A DNA stretch of 32,542 nt from a virus, in the IMG/VR virus record IMGVR_UViG_3300045136_000380, positions 1 to 32,542 of that record. One strand, given 5' to 3'. The notes beneath the pieces are model-generated. The model was given only the letters and a program-made list of their open reading frames with translations. It did no database searches and was not told where the DNA came from. The translations under genes and the position numbers were made by a program. Positions within the stretch are counted from its first letter, which is position 1, and every line of letters begins with the position of its first letter. Of the stretch, positions 6,930 through 13,640 are shown piece after piece.

Positions 6930-9900
6930 ATGGCGTGGTGGCTGGCCGGGGGCATTGATAACGATGATGTAGTGGCTGTGTACCAGCCCTATGGGGCCCC
7001 CTCTTACAGTGCATCGTTGCAAAACCTGGCCCATGACGACCATGATATTGTTAGCGGTTCTGCAGGGTGGTCGTCTTCGGGTGGCTGGCAATTCAACGGA
7101 ACCAGCCATTATTTTGTGACAGACATTACGCCCTCGAGCAATTACACGGTAATTGTCCGCTATGTCAATGTCACAAAAAACAATTCGGTTCTGATCGGCG
7201 AGTTCGCACAGAGCGGCGGCGCAGACTTCTATGTCCAGGTCAGGGGCAATAACGGGGCTGCGAACCGCTGGGGTTATGGTAATGGATTCTACACGAGCAG
7301 CATTGTAACCAGTGGCGCTATGGCGCTGGCTGGTGGGGATGCGTACCAGGACACCACGCTAAAACAATCCAACATTGGCTCCTGGAGTGGTACCCCGAGA
7401 GTTTTTTGGATTGGCGAACTGAACGGATTCACCAATAATAAATGCAACGGTTACATCCGTGCCATCGCCATCTATAGCCGAAAATTATCCTCCTCAGAAG
7501 TTCAGGCCGTTGTCGCGGCCATGAACAACCTATCCTCCAGTGATTTTGGTTCCATAATCGCCAATGGCGCTTCTTCATCTTCAGGAACTGCCAGTGCATC
7601 CCTGGAATCACGCGGACAAATGTCCGCTTCTGGCGCCAGCCAATCTGCTGGCAGCGCACTCATTGCTATTTCACCACACCGGGCATCCGCTGTTGCCTCA
7701 TCCGCATCTGGCGGCACAGGTATTGCCCGGCTTGAGATGCTGTTGTCGGCAAACGCCAGCAGCATCAGCGCAGGCGCTGGCCTACTGGGACTGATTCGTC
7801 CAATCATTGCTGCCGGCTCCAGCACTTCCACTGGGGCAGCAGCAATGATCCTGATCCTTCCCCTGTCCTCCGCAGGAGCATCCCAGTCTTCAGGGACAGT
7901 CGTTGCGCTGTTGCTACTGAAGGCCACCGCTAATGGCACATCCGCCTCCACGGGCGTGGCGATAGCAGCCATTGAGATATATTTGGCCACAGCTGGGGGC
8001 ACATCCGTTGTTTATGGGGATGCCAATATCCTGCTGCAGGGGAGGCTGTCGGCGGCTGGTAGTGCCATATCTGTTGCCTCCGCCAACCTGATATTGCGGC
8101 TGCCAATATCGGCAGCTGGCGCCAGCGTATCGGCCGGGCAGGCGCTGGGCACACTAGAGCTAAAAATTGTTGCCACAGGCACCAGCCAGTCTGCTGGTAC
8201 AGCATCTACAGGGCTGATACTCCGGGGTTTAGCGGCTGGCAGCAGTATCTCTGTCGGAAGGTCCAGTGCACTCCTGGAGCTGGTAGCCTCAGCATCTGGC
8301 TCCAGCGTCTCTGCTGGCCAGGCGGATATGGCTGGAATTGACACCATATCAGCATCTGGTACCAGCGTATCTCAGGGACAGGCATCCGGGAGCCTACAGC
8401 TATTAGTCCAAACGTCAGGAGCCAGCAGCTCGCTGGGCCATGCTGCCATCCTGATACCACAGCTGGTTGCTGAAGCCAGTGGCGCCAGCACATCAGCAGG
8501 GATTGCATTCGCAGTTCGGCTTATGCCTCTGGCTGCAACAGGAAGCAGCGTTTCCAGCGGCAATGCCATGGGGCTGCTGACACTGGCAGCCACAGGCCGC
8601 GGATCCAGCCAATCTGCAGGCCAGGCACTGGCTCTGCTTGACACTCTGGCATCAGCTGCCGGCACGTCCACATCTCATGGAAATGCCAACCCTGGCGGTG
8701 TTGCATATGTAGAAGCATCAGGAGCCAGCACATCGGCAGGAACAGCTGCTATTGCCACAGTGATTCATGTCAGCGCTGCCGGTCTCAGTTTGTCTTCTGG
8801 CTCTGCCAGTGCCAGGCTTTTCCATACGACTGCATCCGGCGCCTCCCAGTCAGCTGGAGATGCATATGGGCGCGTGGACTGGTTGGCCCGAGCTGTCGGG
8901 ATGTTGCAGACCTCGGGCACAGCACGAGCCCTGATCGACGCGCTGCACATTACACAGCTACTGCTCCTGGTTGAGGCCAGAGTTGTTGCAGCTCCACCGG
9001 CCATAACGTTCTGGGAGTTCCACGTCCATGACCGTTTCGGGAACTGGCTGGCCTACCTGGACGGAGCCATGGACAAGAGCTATCAGGCCGCGCTTAATGA
9101 ACCAGGCGGTGGGAGCTTCCGCATCCATTTGAATGACCACAGCTACCGGCACATAGCACACCACAACGTGGTGGTGGTCCGGTATGGCCGCCAGCGAGTG
9201 GGAGCTTTTGTCATCGAAAACATCGATGAGGAATTAATTGCAGGTAGTCGCTCTGAAGAGGTGGCTCGGGTTTCAGGGCGAGGGCTGCTGGGGCTGCTGG
9301 AACACGTGATTGTGTGGCCAGAGATTCCGGGGAGTGGGGAAACAGAACGCAGTTTCTCAGCTACAGCAACGGCGATCATGCATCGCCTGCTTGAAGAGGC
9401 GGAGAGCAGGGGCGCACACCACCTGGCGGCAGCGTTCTCGCCACAATATGACTCCAGAGGTATTTTGGCCACACAGGTACTGACTCGAAAATATGGTGTT
9501 GGGCAGACGCTGCTGGAGGTAGTCCGGAACCACGTGGCCAGCGGAGTAGAGGTTACCACAGACGCAGACAGACGTCTCTACTACTGGATACAGGGAGCAG
9601 GAACAGATAAAACCAGAGAAATTTCCTTTCGCGAAGGCAAAAATCTTCTCCGTTTCAGACGCAGCCGAGCCGCCAGTGAACTGAGAAATGCCGTTTTGGT
9701 TAAGGGGGAGGGGAAGGACGTGGTCAAAACCAATGGAGCCAGCATTGTAGCCTACGGTCGCCTTGAGGCTGGCCAGGACAGCCGTTCCGCCGACACCACG
9801 TACCTGAATCTAGTAGGAACGCGGTTCTTGGCAGAGCACGCCACACCGCATGACACCATGCAGGCTGTGGTCGCAGCGGACCCCAGGCCATTCCTGGAGT

Positions 9901-10118
9901 ATGGCCTGGGTGATGTTGTAGCCGTCATCAGCCCGACTCGAGGAATTCGAGCTGAGTACAGGGTCTATGAAATCACAGTCACTGAGCGTGGGGGGCCGAC
10001 AGCGTTGGAGGTCCAGCTAACCCTGGGGAAGCCTATCCCAGACTATTTGATTCGTTTGAGTCGAACGCTGGAGGCGTACACGGCTCCTGTATATGTTGGG
10101 GCCAGTGGACTGCGATAG
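6930..10118 (+). CDS. Large tail-tip protein: lectin fold, 20-residue repeats, Gp37-like hub
   Basis: 1062 residues in three parts. Residues about 1-205 look like a laminin-G/concanavalin-type domain (YVNVTKNNSVLIGEFAQ; late strand GYIRAIAIYSRKLSSSEV). Residues about 211-672 are 23 tandem repeats of about 20 residues with consensus x-x-G-(A/S/T)-S-x-S-A-G-x-A, then a hydrophobic alternating half. Residues about 680-1062 resemble the siphovirus ReqiPepy6 Gp37-like family (FHVHDRFGNWLAYLDGA; RVSGRGLLGLLEHVIV; REGKNLLRFRRSRAASELRNAV), a tail-hub component. Likely role: tail hub carrying a receptor-binding extension. Having repeats and lectin N-terminal to the hub in one chain is unusual. GGGGAG lies eight bases before ATG 6930. 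Confidence 0.75.
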   Translation: MAWWLAGGIDNDDVVAVYQPYGAPSYSASLQNLAHDDHDIVSGSAGWSSSGGWQFNGTSHYFVTDITPSSNYTVIVRYVNVTKNNSVLIGEFAQSGGADFYVQVRGNNGAANRWGYGNGFYTSSIVTSGAMALAGGDAYQDTTLKQSNIGSWSGTPRVFWIGELNGFTNNKCNGYIRAIAIYSRKLSSSEVQAVVAAMNNLSSSDFGSIIANGASSSSGTASASLESRGQMSASGASQSAGSALIAISPHRASAVASSASGGTGIARLEMLLSANASSISAGAGLLGLIRPIIAAGSSTSTGAAAMILILPLSSAGASQSSGTVVALLLLKATANGTSASTGVAIAAIEIYLATAGGTSVVYGDANILLQGRLSAAGSAISVASANLILRLPISAAGASVSAGQALGTLELKIVATGTSQSAGTASTGLILRGLAAGSSISVGRSSALLELVASASGSSVSAGQADMAGIDTISASGTSVSQGQASGSLQLLVQTSGASSSLGHAAILIPQLVAEASGASTSAGIAFAVRLMPLAATGSSVSSGNAMGLLTLAATGRGSSQSAGQALALLDTLASAAGTSTSHGNANPGGVAYVEASGASTSAGTAAIATVIHVSAAGLSLSSGSASARLFHTTASGASQSAGDAYGRVDWLARAVGMLQTSGTARALIDALHITQLLLLVEARVVAAPPAITFWEFHVHDRFGNWLAYLDGAMDKSYQAALNEPGGGSFRIHLNDHSYRHIAHHNVVVVRYGRQRVGAFVIENIDEELIAGSRSEEVARVSGRGLLGLLEHVIVWPEIPGSGETERSFSATATAIMHRLLEEAESRGAHHLAAAFSPQYDSRGILATQVLTRKYGVGQTLLEVVRNHVASGVEVTTDADRRLYYWIQGAGTDKTREISFREGKNLLRFRRSRAASELRNAVLVKGEGKDVVKTNGASIVAYGRLEAGQDSRSADTTYLNLVGTRFLAEHATPHDTMQAVVAADPRPFLEYGLGDVVAVISPTRGIRAEYRVYEITVTERGGPTALEVQLTLGKPIPDYLIRLSRTLEAYTAPVYVGASGLR
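7560..8945 (+). repeat. 23 coding repeats of ~60 bp in the tail-tip gene
   Basis: Degenerate in-frame tandem repeats of about 60 bases encode the ~20-residue units (for example ASGASTSAGIAFAVRLMPLA and ATGSSVSSGNAMGLLTLAAT). Unit length is nearly constant (19-22 residues). The Ser-rich turn is conserved while the hydrophobic half varies, as in beta-solenoid rungs. DNA identity between units is low, so the array is old rather than a recent slippage product. Confidence 0.85.
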
Positions 10119-10224
10119 AGGAAGAGAACAGCAGATAAATGCACGCGTACTTTTGTTTCGACAGTGTGTTTATTTCGCGCGTTCATTTCGCTACCCTCCG
10201 TTAACCAACACCCCGTTGTTCTGA

Positions 10225-10380
10225 TTTGACTATCGAGAAGACGAGGAGGGCAATCCGGCACCGCCTCCGCCTCCTGCGGTAGATGAAAAATGGGTGGAGG
10301 AGCAGCTCAAAAAGGCCGGGTATGAGTGGAAGGGAAACGCCCGGCGCTGGGAGAGCAAAGCGGCGCCGGCAGAGATATAA
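10225..10380 (+). pseudogene. Gene remnant without start codon
   Basis: The reading frame between TGA 10222-10224 and TAA 10378-10380 encodes 51 residues that look like real protein: an acidic start, five consecutive prolines, then VDEKWVEEQLKKAGYEWKG and an Ala/Pro end. The W-x-x-x-x-L-x-x-A-G-Y-x-W-x-G pattern is known from small phage and plasmid domains. No ATG lies in frame; a GTG at the W-V step would give only about 30 residues and has no ribosome site. I read this as the 3' remnant of a decayed gene. The rest of the 10119-10415 gap shows only a 21-codon ORF at 10139-10204 and a terminator. Confidence 0.4.
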
Positions 10381-10407
10381 AAAGCACCGGGCGCCATTGC
10401 CCGGTGC
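10376..10407 (-). terminator. Rho-independent terminator of the accessory operon
   Basis: GCACCGGGC (10384-10392) and GCCCGGTGC (10399-10407) form a perfect 9-bp stem with a 6-base loop. On the minus strand the stem is followed by TTTTTATATC. It ends transcription of the minus-strand gene at 10416-10964 and faces the converging plus-strand tail genes. Confidence 0.85.
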
Positions 10408-10415
10408 TGCCTGAC

Positions 10416-10964
10416 CTATTTCGTTAACGCAGAACGCTCGCCCCTATCCCGGGCCAGGCGCTCCACATCTGCCCGGGCCACCCGGCGGCGCCTCTGCGGG
10501 TTGGGTTCCCGCGGGTCCACGTAGGCCTGCAGGCGGCCCCTGTAGATATACCCATCGACGGCCTGCATGCTACGACCCAGCATATCGGCCGCCTCCGAAA
10601 TGGAGATGAGCTGGTTGCCGGATGCCCGGACATAGGCGGCCGACCAGAGCCGGCCAATTTCTGTGTCGTACCACCACTCCGGGATGGAATAGTGGCCGGC
10701 ACCAGGCGGCTGGAACAGCCACCTGGCCATCTCCTGGCAGGCGGTCACAATGTACGCCGGGTCGGCGTCCACCTCGCCGGCGCCATACTGGGCCACCAGA
10801 AGCCAATCATATGGCGCCGGCACGGGGTCATGGTCAGGACGCGCCTCCTGACGAGGCGCGTCCTGTGGCGATGCGTCTGCACACGGAGACAGAAGCTCCG
10901 CCTTGGAGCGGAGCCATTCGCGACAAACATTTACAAAATCCTTAACGATCATATCTGTTTTCAT
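10416..10964 (-). CDS. Excisionase/MerR-like helix-turn-helix protein
   Basis: 182 residues. The C-terminal third reads ISISEAADMLGRSMQAVDGY, then a YRGRLQAYVDPREP wing, then RRVARADVERLARDRG: the arrangement of the HTH_17/excisionase-like winged helix-turn-helix. The middle is Trp-rich (ACQEMARWLFQPPG, PEWWYDTEIGRLWSAAYVRA) and unrecognised; it may sense or dimerise. ATG 10964 is preceded by GGGAGGAAAA; the TTG at 10976 would overlap this site, so I reject it. It could be a phage regulator or a recombination directionality factor, but no integrase is present. It is the last gene of the minus-strand accessory region and ends at a strong terminator. Confidence 0.6.
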   Translation of the reverse strand: MKTDMIVKDFVNVCREWLRSKAELLSPCADASPQDAPRQEARPDHDPVPAPYDWLLVAQYGAGEVDADPAYIVTACQEMARWLFQPPGAGHYSIPEWWYDTEIGRLWSAAYVRASGNQLISISEAADMLGRSMQAVDGYIYRGRLQAYVDPREPNPQRRRRVARADVERLARDRGERSALTK

Positions 10965-11012
10965 TTTTCCTCCCAAAATATTGAATTTGCTTGTTGTTCA
11001 GTTATAATTGTA

Positions 11013-11106
11013 GTAGCACCGGGTGGCCTGGTGACGTCGGCGGTATTCAATCCGTGGCTGTAGTCAGGCATTAGCTCCCGGCACGAAAGGGACCCCCCGG
11101 TGCTAC
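11013..11106. ncRNA. Structured RNA candidate closed by an 11-bp stem
   Basis: GTAGCACCGGG (11013-11023) and CCCGGTGCTAC (11096-11106) are perfect inverted arms enclosing 72 bases with further pairing (TCCC/GGGA around GGCACGAAA; CGG/CCG around TATTCAAT). No ORF uses the stretch. It lies in the 255-base gap between minus-strand genes, upstream of the HTH gene. The plus-strand reading reminds me of HEARO/omega-RNA type sequences, but I cannot verify this and no IscB gene is in the window. The 7-bp GCACCGG/CCGGTGC end looks tRNA-like, but there is no T-arm. Direction is undecided. Confidence 0.35.
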
Positions 11107-11125
11107 TGTTACCGCTTTAACTGGA

Positions 11126-11154
11126 GCGCCCCCGCCCGGGCACGGGGCGCGTAC
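11126..11154 (-). repeat. Partial copy (D) of the GC-rich leader core
   Basis: The minus strand reads TACGCGCCCCGTGCCCGGGC followed by GGGGGCGC. This matches the distal hairpin core of the three intercistronic elements at 11700-11840, 13081-13208 and 13501-13640, but lacks their GGGAAGCGGGC tail and does not abut a ribosome site. Confidence 0.6.
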
Positions 11155-11161
11155 AACGAAC

Positions 11162-11220
11162 AACAAAACCGCGGTCCTCTGGCGGGTAGAGAGGATCCCT
11201 CCCGCCAGAGGGCTGCGGTT
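11162..11220 (-). terminator. Rho-independent terminator of 11220-11699
   Basis: CCTCTGGCGGG (11176-11186) pairs with CCCGCCAGAGG (11201-11211), extended by AACCGC (11167-11172) with GCGGTT (11215-11220). On the minus strand the stem is followed by TTTTGTTGTT. It starts at the last base of the stop codon of the gene at 11220-11699. Confidence 0.85.
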
Positions 11221-11699
11221 CATTTGTAGATGGTCGTTACCCGTTCCCCCCTGGCCGCACACAGGTGCGACCAGGACAATTTCAGGCCGTCCTTGGAGGC
11301 CGGCCCGAACACCCGGTCAAACGGATTGCTCGACCGGGCCCACAGAAAAACGAATTTCTTCCCCGCGAGAGAAACGCGCGTCTCTCGCGGGTCGTCCGAC
11401 CCGGAGAACATGGCCGATATCTCGTAGATGTCGGCCGCCGTTAGTTCGCACGGCGCGGTAAACCGCACCACGCCGTTGCGAAACACGACCTTGGTCTTCA
11501 TGACGGGAAACCGGAGTTCCCCGTCCTCGAACCGGGCCGGGATTCTCTCCCACTCCACCGGCTCGGTGGAGTGGTAAAAAAAGCTTTCCCCCATGAAGGG
11601 CCTCGTGACGACGAAACCCTTCATGGTCCTGCAGTACCAGTACTGCAGGTCGTTGATGAGAACTCTCTGGGGATTGACCCCAGATATCATGGCCTCCAT
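11220..11699 (-). CDS. Unrecognised protein of the leader-bearing operon
   Basis: 159 residues, family not recognised. It starts MEAMISGVNPQRVLINDLQY and is mixed alpha/beta with many aromatic residues (YWYCRTMKGFVVTRPFMG; KFVFLWARSSNPFDRVFG). There are no membrane segments, signal peptide or clear catalytic motif. The lone cysteines do not form a zinc motif. Its 5' side is structured element A (11700-11840), ending in GGGAGGAAA directly before ATG 11699; its 3' side is a strong terminator. The gene is therefore the last of a transcript that includes 11841-12803. Small cargo genes of this kind in temperate phages are often superinfection or anti-defence factors, but nothing in the sequence proves it. 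Confidence 0.7.
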   Translation of the reverse strand: MEAMISGVNPQRVLINDLQYWYCRTMKGFVVTRPFMGESFFYHSTEPVEWERIPARFEDGELRFPVMKTKVVFRNGVVRFTAPCELTAADIYEISAMFSGSDDPRETRVSLAGKKFVFLWARSSNPFDRVFGPASKDGLKLSWSHLCAARGERVTTIYK

Positions 11700-11840
11700 T
11701 TTTCCTCCCTCGCCCGCTTCCCGCCCCCCTCCCGGGCCATGGGGCGCATACTAGCCACGCCAGCACTGACGTTAGCGTCAGCGCTCCACCGACTTCACGG
11801 TGGCGCCGACCTCCCAGCAAGGCCGGCCGCACGACTGGCC
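11700..11840 (-). promoter_or_regulatory. Intercistronic structured leader element, copy A
   Basis: On the minus strand the element begins just after the TGA of the upstream gene. A closing stem GGCCA/TGGCT encloses three hairpins: GCCGGCCT/AGGTCGGC, CCACCG/CGGTGG (11786-11803, loop TGAAGT on the minus strand) and CTGACG/CGTCAG. Then follow GTATGCGCCCC, a GC-rich core and GGGAAGCGGGC, ending at the GGGAGGAAA ribosome site of the gene at 11699. Copy B has the same plan with compensatory changes in two hairpins. Confidence 0.65.
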
Positions 11841-12803
11841 TCAACCCATAGAGTGGGGCCTAAGCTCGTTGAGCCACCAATATGGAAAATTGAACTTCTG
11901 TAATTCTTCAATTAAAACCTCATCCAACGTTGCGTGAAAATTTTTCACGCAACGTTTCAGCGTGTTGTACAAGCTTGCTGAGCTATACCTTTCGCTCAGA
12001 CAAGCCATTGTCTTTATTACATCTTTCGTTTCGGCCCGGCTGATTATCATCAGCTCCAGGGCCAATCCAATTTCCGTTTCGCAGATTTCGATCACCTGCT
12101 CATAGTTACCGCTGAGCAGGTTTTCCAATATTTGCTTTGCTTTCAAAGCGTGGTACCCGTTTGCGCGATCCAGAATTACCAAAATTTCCTCTGCTTGATC
12201 GCACAAAACGGCAGCCCTGAGCATTGTCCAAACCGAATAAAACGGTTTTGCGTTGGACAACACAACGGTCTCCAGCATCCGTGTTGCGGCTTCCGCAACA
12301 CTTTTGATTTCTTCGGTCTTGGACAACTTAAGATTGCTAAAAATCGAATCGCATATCATTTTTTCCAGAGTGTTATCCCAACTGTCGGCGGACAGTTGGG
12401 CAACCTTTTCGTGCACAGCGGCTATGCCGCGTACACCAAAATAAACGGAGGACTCCGCCAGAACCCCCAAAACCTGGTCGAAGCCCTCCAAATAGGCATT
12501 GAAAATATATTTTAACGTCGTTTCTGGGTCCTCAACCTCATACAGGACCCTGGCTCCCTGGGCACGCCAACCCAGGGTGCCTACCACTGTTCTGCCTTCA
12601 GGCAGCACCAAAAAGATGCTGCCCAGGTAAGACGATGCGACCTCCATCGTGGCCGCGAAGATTCCGTTGCCACGCTCGAGATCGCCATCTCCAGCCCTTA
12701 GGACATAGGACCCGTCTGCAGACGGGAACCACTCCGTGCCTTGTACCGGAGAAATTAACTTATCTTCCTTTTGAATCAAAGCCTTAAAACCAACATATTT
12801 CAT
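11841..12803 (-). CDS. Unrecognised 320-residue protein
   Basis: The first ~95 residues (MKYVGFKALIQKEDKLI to GTLGWRAQGARVLYEVEDPE) have the feel of a phage/plasmid domain with 'G-I-F/Y-A-A ... V-L-x-x-G ... G-W/Y-R-A-x-x-A-R' spacing; I have no firm family name (DUF7666-like is one option). Residues 100-320 are almost all helical (ESSVYFGVRGIAAVHEKVAQ; NYEQVIEICETEIGLALELM), like helical-repeat scaffolds. No membrane helices. The DNA is visibly more AT-rich than both flanks, which suggests separate acquisition. ATG 12803 has GGGAG seven bases upstream. A terminator (12852-12901) lies upstream, so it probably has its own promoter near 12810-12860. Confidence 0.65.
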   Translation of the reverse strand: MKYVGFKALIQKEDKLISPVQGTEWFPSADGSYVLRAGDGDLERGNGIFAATMEVASSYLGSIFLVLPEGRTVVGTLGWRAQGARVLYEVEDPETTLKYIFNAYLEGFDQVLGVLAESSVYFGVRGIAAVHEKVAQLSADSWDNTLEKMICDSIFSNLKLSKTEEIKSVAEAATRMLETVVLSNAKPFYSVWTMLRAAVLCDQAEEILVILDRANGYHALKAKQILENLLSGNYEQVIEICETEIGLALELMIISRAETKDVIKTMACLSERYSSASLYNTLKRCVKNFHATLDEVLIEELQKFNFPYWWLNELRPHSMG

Positions 12804-12823
12804 CTTATTCTCCCTTCTATTGC

Positions 12824-12843
12824 ATTCGCCCAGAAGTGCGAAT
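12824..12843. promoter_or_regulatory. Small inverted repeat upstream of 12803 gene
   Basis: ATTCGC (12824-12829) and GCGAAT (12838-12843) are perfect arms around 8 bases, with TATGAT (minus strand) just upstream as a weak -10-like box. It could be an operator for the helical-protein gene. No good -35 box is visible. Confidence 0.35.
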
Positions 12844-12851
12844 CATAATTG

Positions 12852-12901
12852 CTAAAAATAAATGGCACCTGATCCCGCGCGTTCGCGCAGGACAAGGCGC
12901 C
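12852..12901 (-). terminator. Rho-independent terminator after 12905-13075
   Basis: On the minus strand GGCGCCT...AGGTGCC (12864-12901) encloses a second stem TCCTGCGC/GCGCGGGA with a GAAC loop, followed by ATTTATTTTTAG. It ends the transcript that starts at the 13929-13957 promoter. Confidence 0.75.
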
Positions 12902-12904
12902 ATC

Positions 12905-13075
12905 TTAAACATGGACCGGAACCTCTTCAGGCTCCGGTTCAACAACCGGCTCATCGACTGAATCCCAACCCGGCTCGTCAGCCGGGTCAGTATCCCAGTC
13001 CGGGATTGTGTCAGGAACCCAAGTTTCGGGTTCCTGGACAGGATCAATGACCTTCACGATTTTCCCGATTTCCAT
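12905..13075 (-). CDS. Very acidic 56-residue protein
   Basis: MEIGKIVKVIDPVQEPETWV and on, with 17 acidic and 2 lysine residues, four prolines-glutamate steps and three tryptophans. No known family. The N-terminal K-I-V-K-V-I-x-D-P-V motif recurs in the next upstream gene (KFAKVIGLSDPVP at 13206-13499), so the two may be paralogues that share both leader and N-terminus. Such acidity would suit a DNA mimic that blocks a DNA-binding enzyme, but that is inference from charge alone. GGGGGAGGAAGT directly precedes ATG 13075 and is the end of leader copy C. The frame extends upstream through the leader, which I regard as non-coding. Confidence 0.6.
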   Translation of the reverse strand: MEIGKIVKVIDPVQEPETWVPDTIPDWDTDPADEPGWDSVDEPVVEPEPEEVPVHV

Positions 13076-13080
13076 ACTTC

Positions 13081-13208
13081 CTCCCCCGTGCCCGCTTCCC
13101 GCCCCCGCCCGGGCCTGGGGCGCGTAGGCTTGCCTCATCAGCGCCAGGGTTGCCACCACCTGGCGGACGGCGGGGTGGGTGGACGCCCACCCCCACCGTT
13201 TCGGCCTA
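13081..13208 (-). promoter_or_regulatory. Intercistronic structured leader element, copy C
   Basis: On the minus strand it starts with the TAG stop of the upstream gene: TAGGC (13208-13204) can pair with GCCTA (13129-13125). Inside are hairpins GGGGTGGGCG/CCCACCCC and CGCCAGG/CCTGGCG, then CGCGCCCC, the GC core and GGGAAGCGGGC up to the ribosome site of 13075. The last ~35 bases are identical to copy B, while the hairpins differ in sequence but keep the same plan. Confidence 0.6.
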
Positions 13209-13232
13209 GAGCCCACTAGCTCTAGGCCGAAA
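13199..13232 (-). terminator. 13-bp hairpin spanning a stop codon
   Basis: TTTCGGCCTAGAG (13199-13211) pairs perfectly with CTCTAGGCCGAAA (13220-13232), with an 8-base loop. The TAG stop of 13206-13499 lies inside it. There is no U-run, so it may be a pause or attenuator hairpin. It cannot coexist with the TAGGC/GCCTA closing stem of element C. Confidence 0.5.
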
Positions 13233-13499
13233 AGTCAGGTAGGCCTGGCCGGAATTGGCGCTTCCGTGCCAGAACAAATACTCCCACGCGGGGCATAACG
13301 CCCCGTCCAGACGGCGCCGTAATACAACTGGGCGCCGCTGTGGCACCCAGTCGGTACCCCCGCGCCGGGGGTACTGCTCGTCGGGGAGCTCCTCCCACTC
13401 CCCGACTGGAACAATTTCAATCCCTTTTCGGGGTACTACCCGAAAAGGGACGGGATCAGATAGACCGATTACTTTTGCGAATTTGTCAAAGTTAAACAT
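13206..13499 (-). CDS. Small unrecognised protein, paralogue-like to 12905-13075
   Basis: 97 residues: MFNFDKFAKVIGLSDPVPFR, a central GEWEELPDEQYPRRGGTDWV and a C-terminal CPAWEYLFWHGSANSGQAYL. Pro/Trp/Arg-rich, no membrane helix, no recognised family. The N-terminal K-x-x-K-V-I-x-x-x-D-P-V motif is shared with the acidic protein downstream. AGGAGGAAAG before ATG 13499 is the end of leader copy B. The stop codon lies in a 13-bp hairpin (13199-13232). Both flanks are structured elements, so expression is probably controlled at RNA level. Position in an accessory operon suggests a non-essential, host-interaction role (inference). Confidence 0.65.
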   Translation of the reverse strand: MFNFDKFAKVIGLSDPVPFRVVPRKGIEIVPVGEWEELPDEQYPRRGGTDWVPQRRPVVLRRRLDGALCPAWEYLFWHGSANSGQAYLTFRPRASGL

Positions 13500-13500
13500 C

Positions 13501-13640
13501 TTTCCTCCTCTGCCCGCTTCCCGCCCCCGCCCGGGCCTGGGGCGCATACTAGCCACGCCGACGCCGGCAACAGCGGCGTCCCACCGACTTTACGGTGGCA
13601 CCGGCCCCCAGCGGGGGGGGGCCGGACGCACGACTGGCTA
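13501..13640 (-). promoter_or_regulatory. Intercistronic structured leader element, copy B
   Basis: The minus strand starts at the TAG stop of the upstream gene: TAGCCA (13640-13635) pairs with TGGCTA (13554-13549). Three hairpins lie inside: CCGGCCCCC/GGGGGCCGG, CCACCG/CGGTGG (13581-13598, loop TAAAGT) and GACGCCG/CGGCGTC. Then GTATGCGCCCC, GC core, GGGAAGCGGGC and AGGAGGAAAG before ATG 13499. Compared with copy A, hairpins 1 and 3 differ on both arms yet still pair. Confidence 0.7.

Noticed and set aside
11016-11103. tRNA gene suggested by the 7-bp GCACCGG/CCGGTGC ends
   Set aside because: No T-arm with a TTCRA loop, D-arm positions 8-9 do not fit, and the total length is too long for a normal tRNA without a variable arm.
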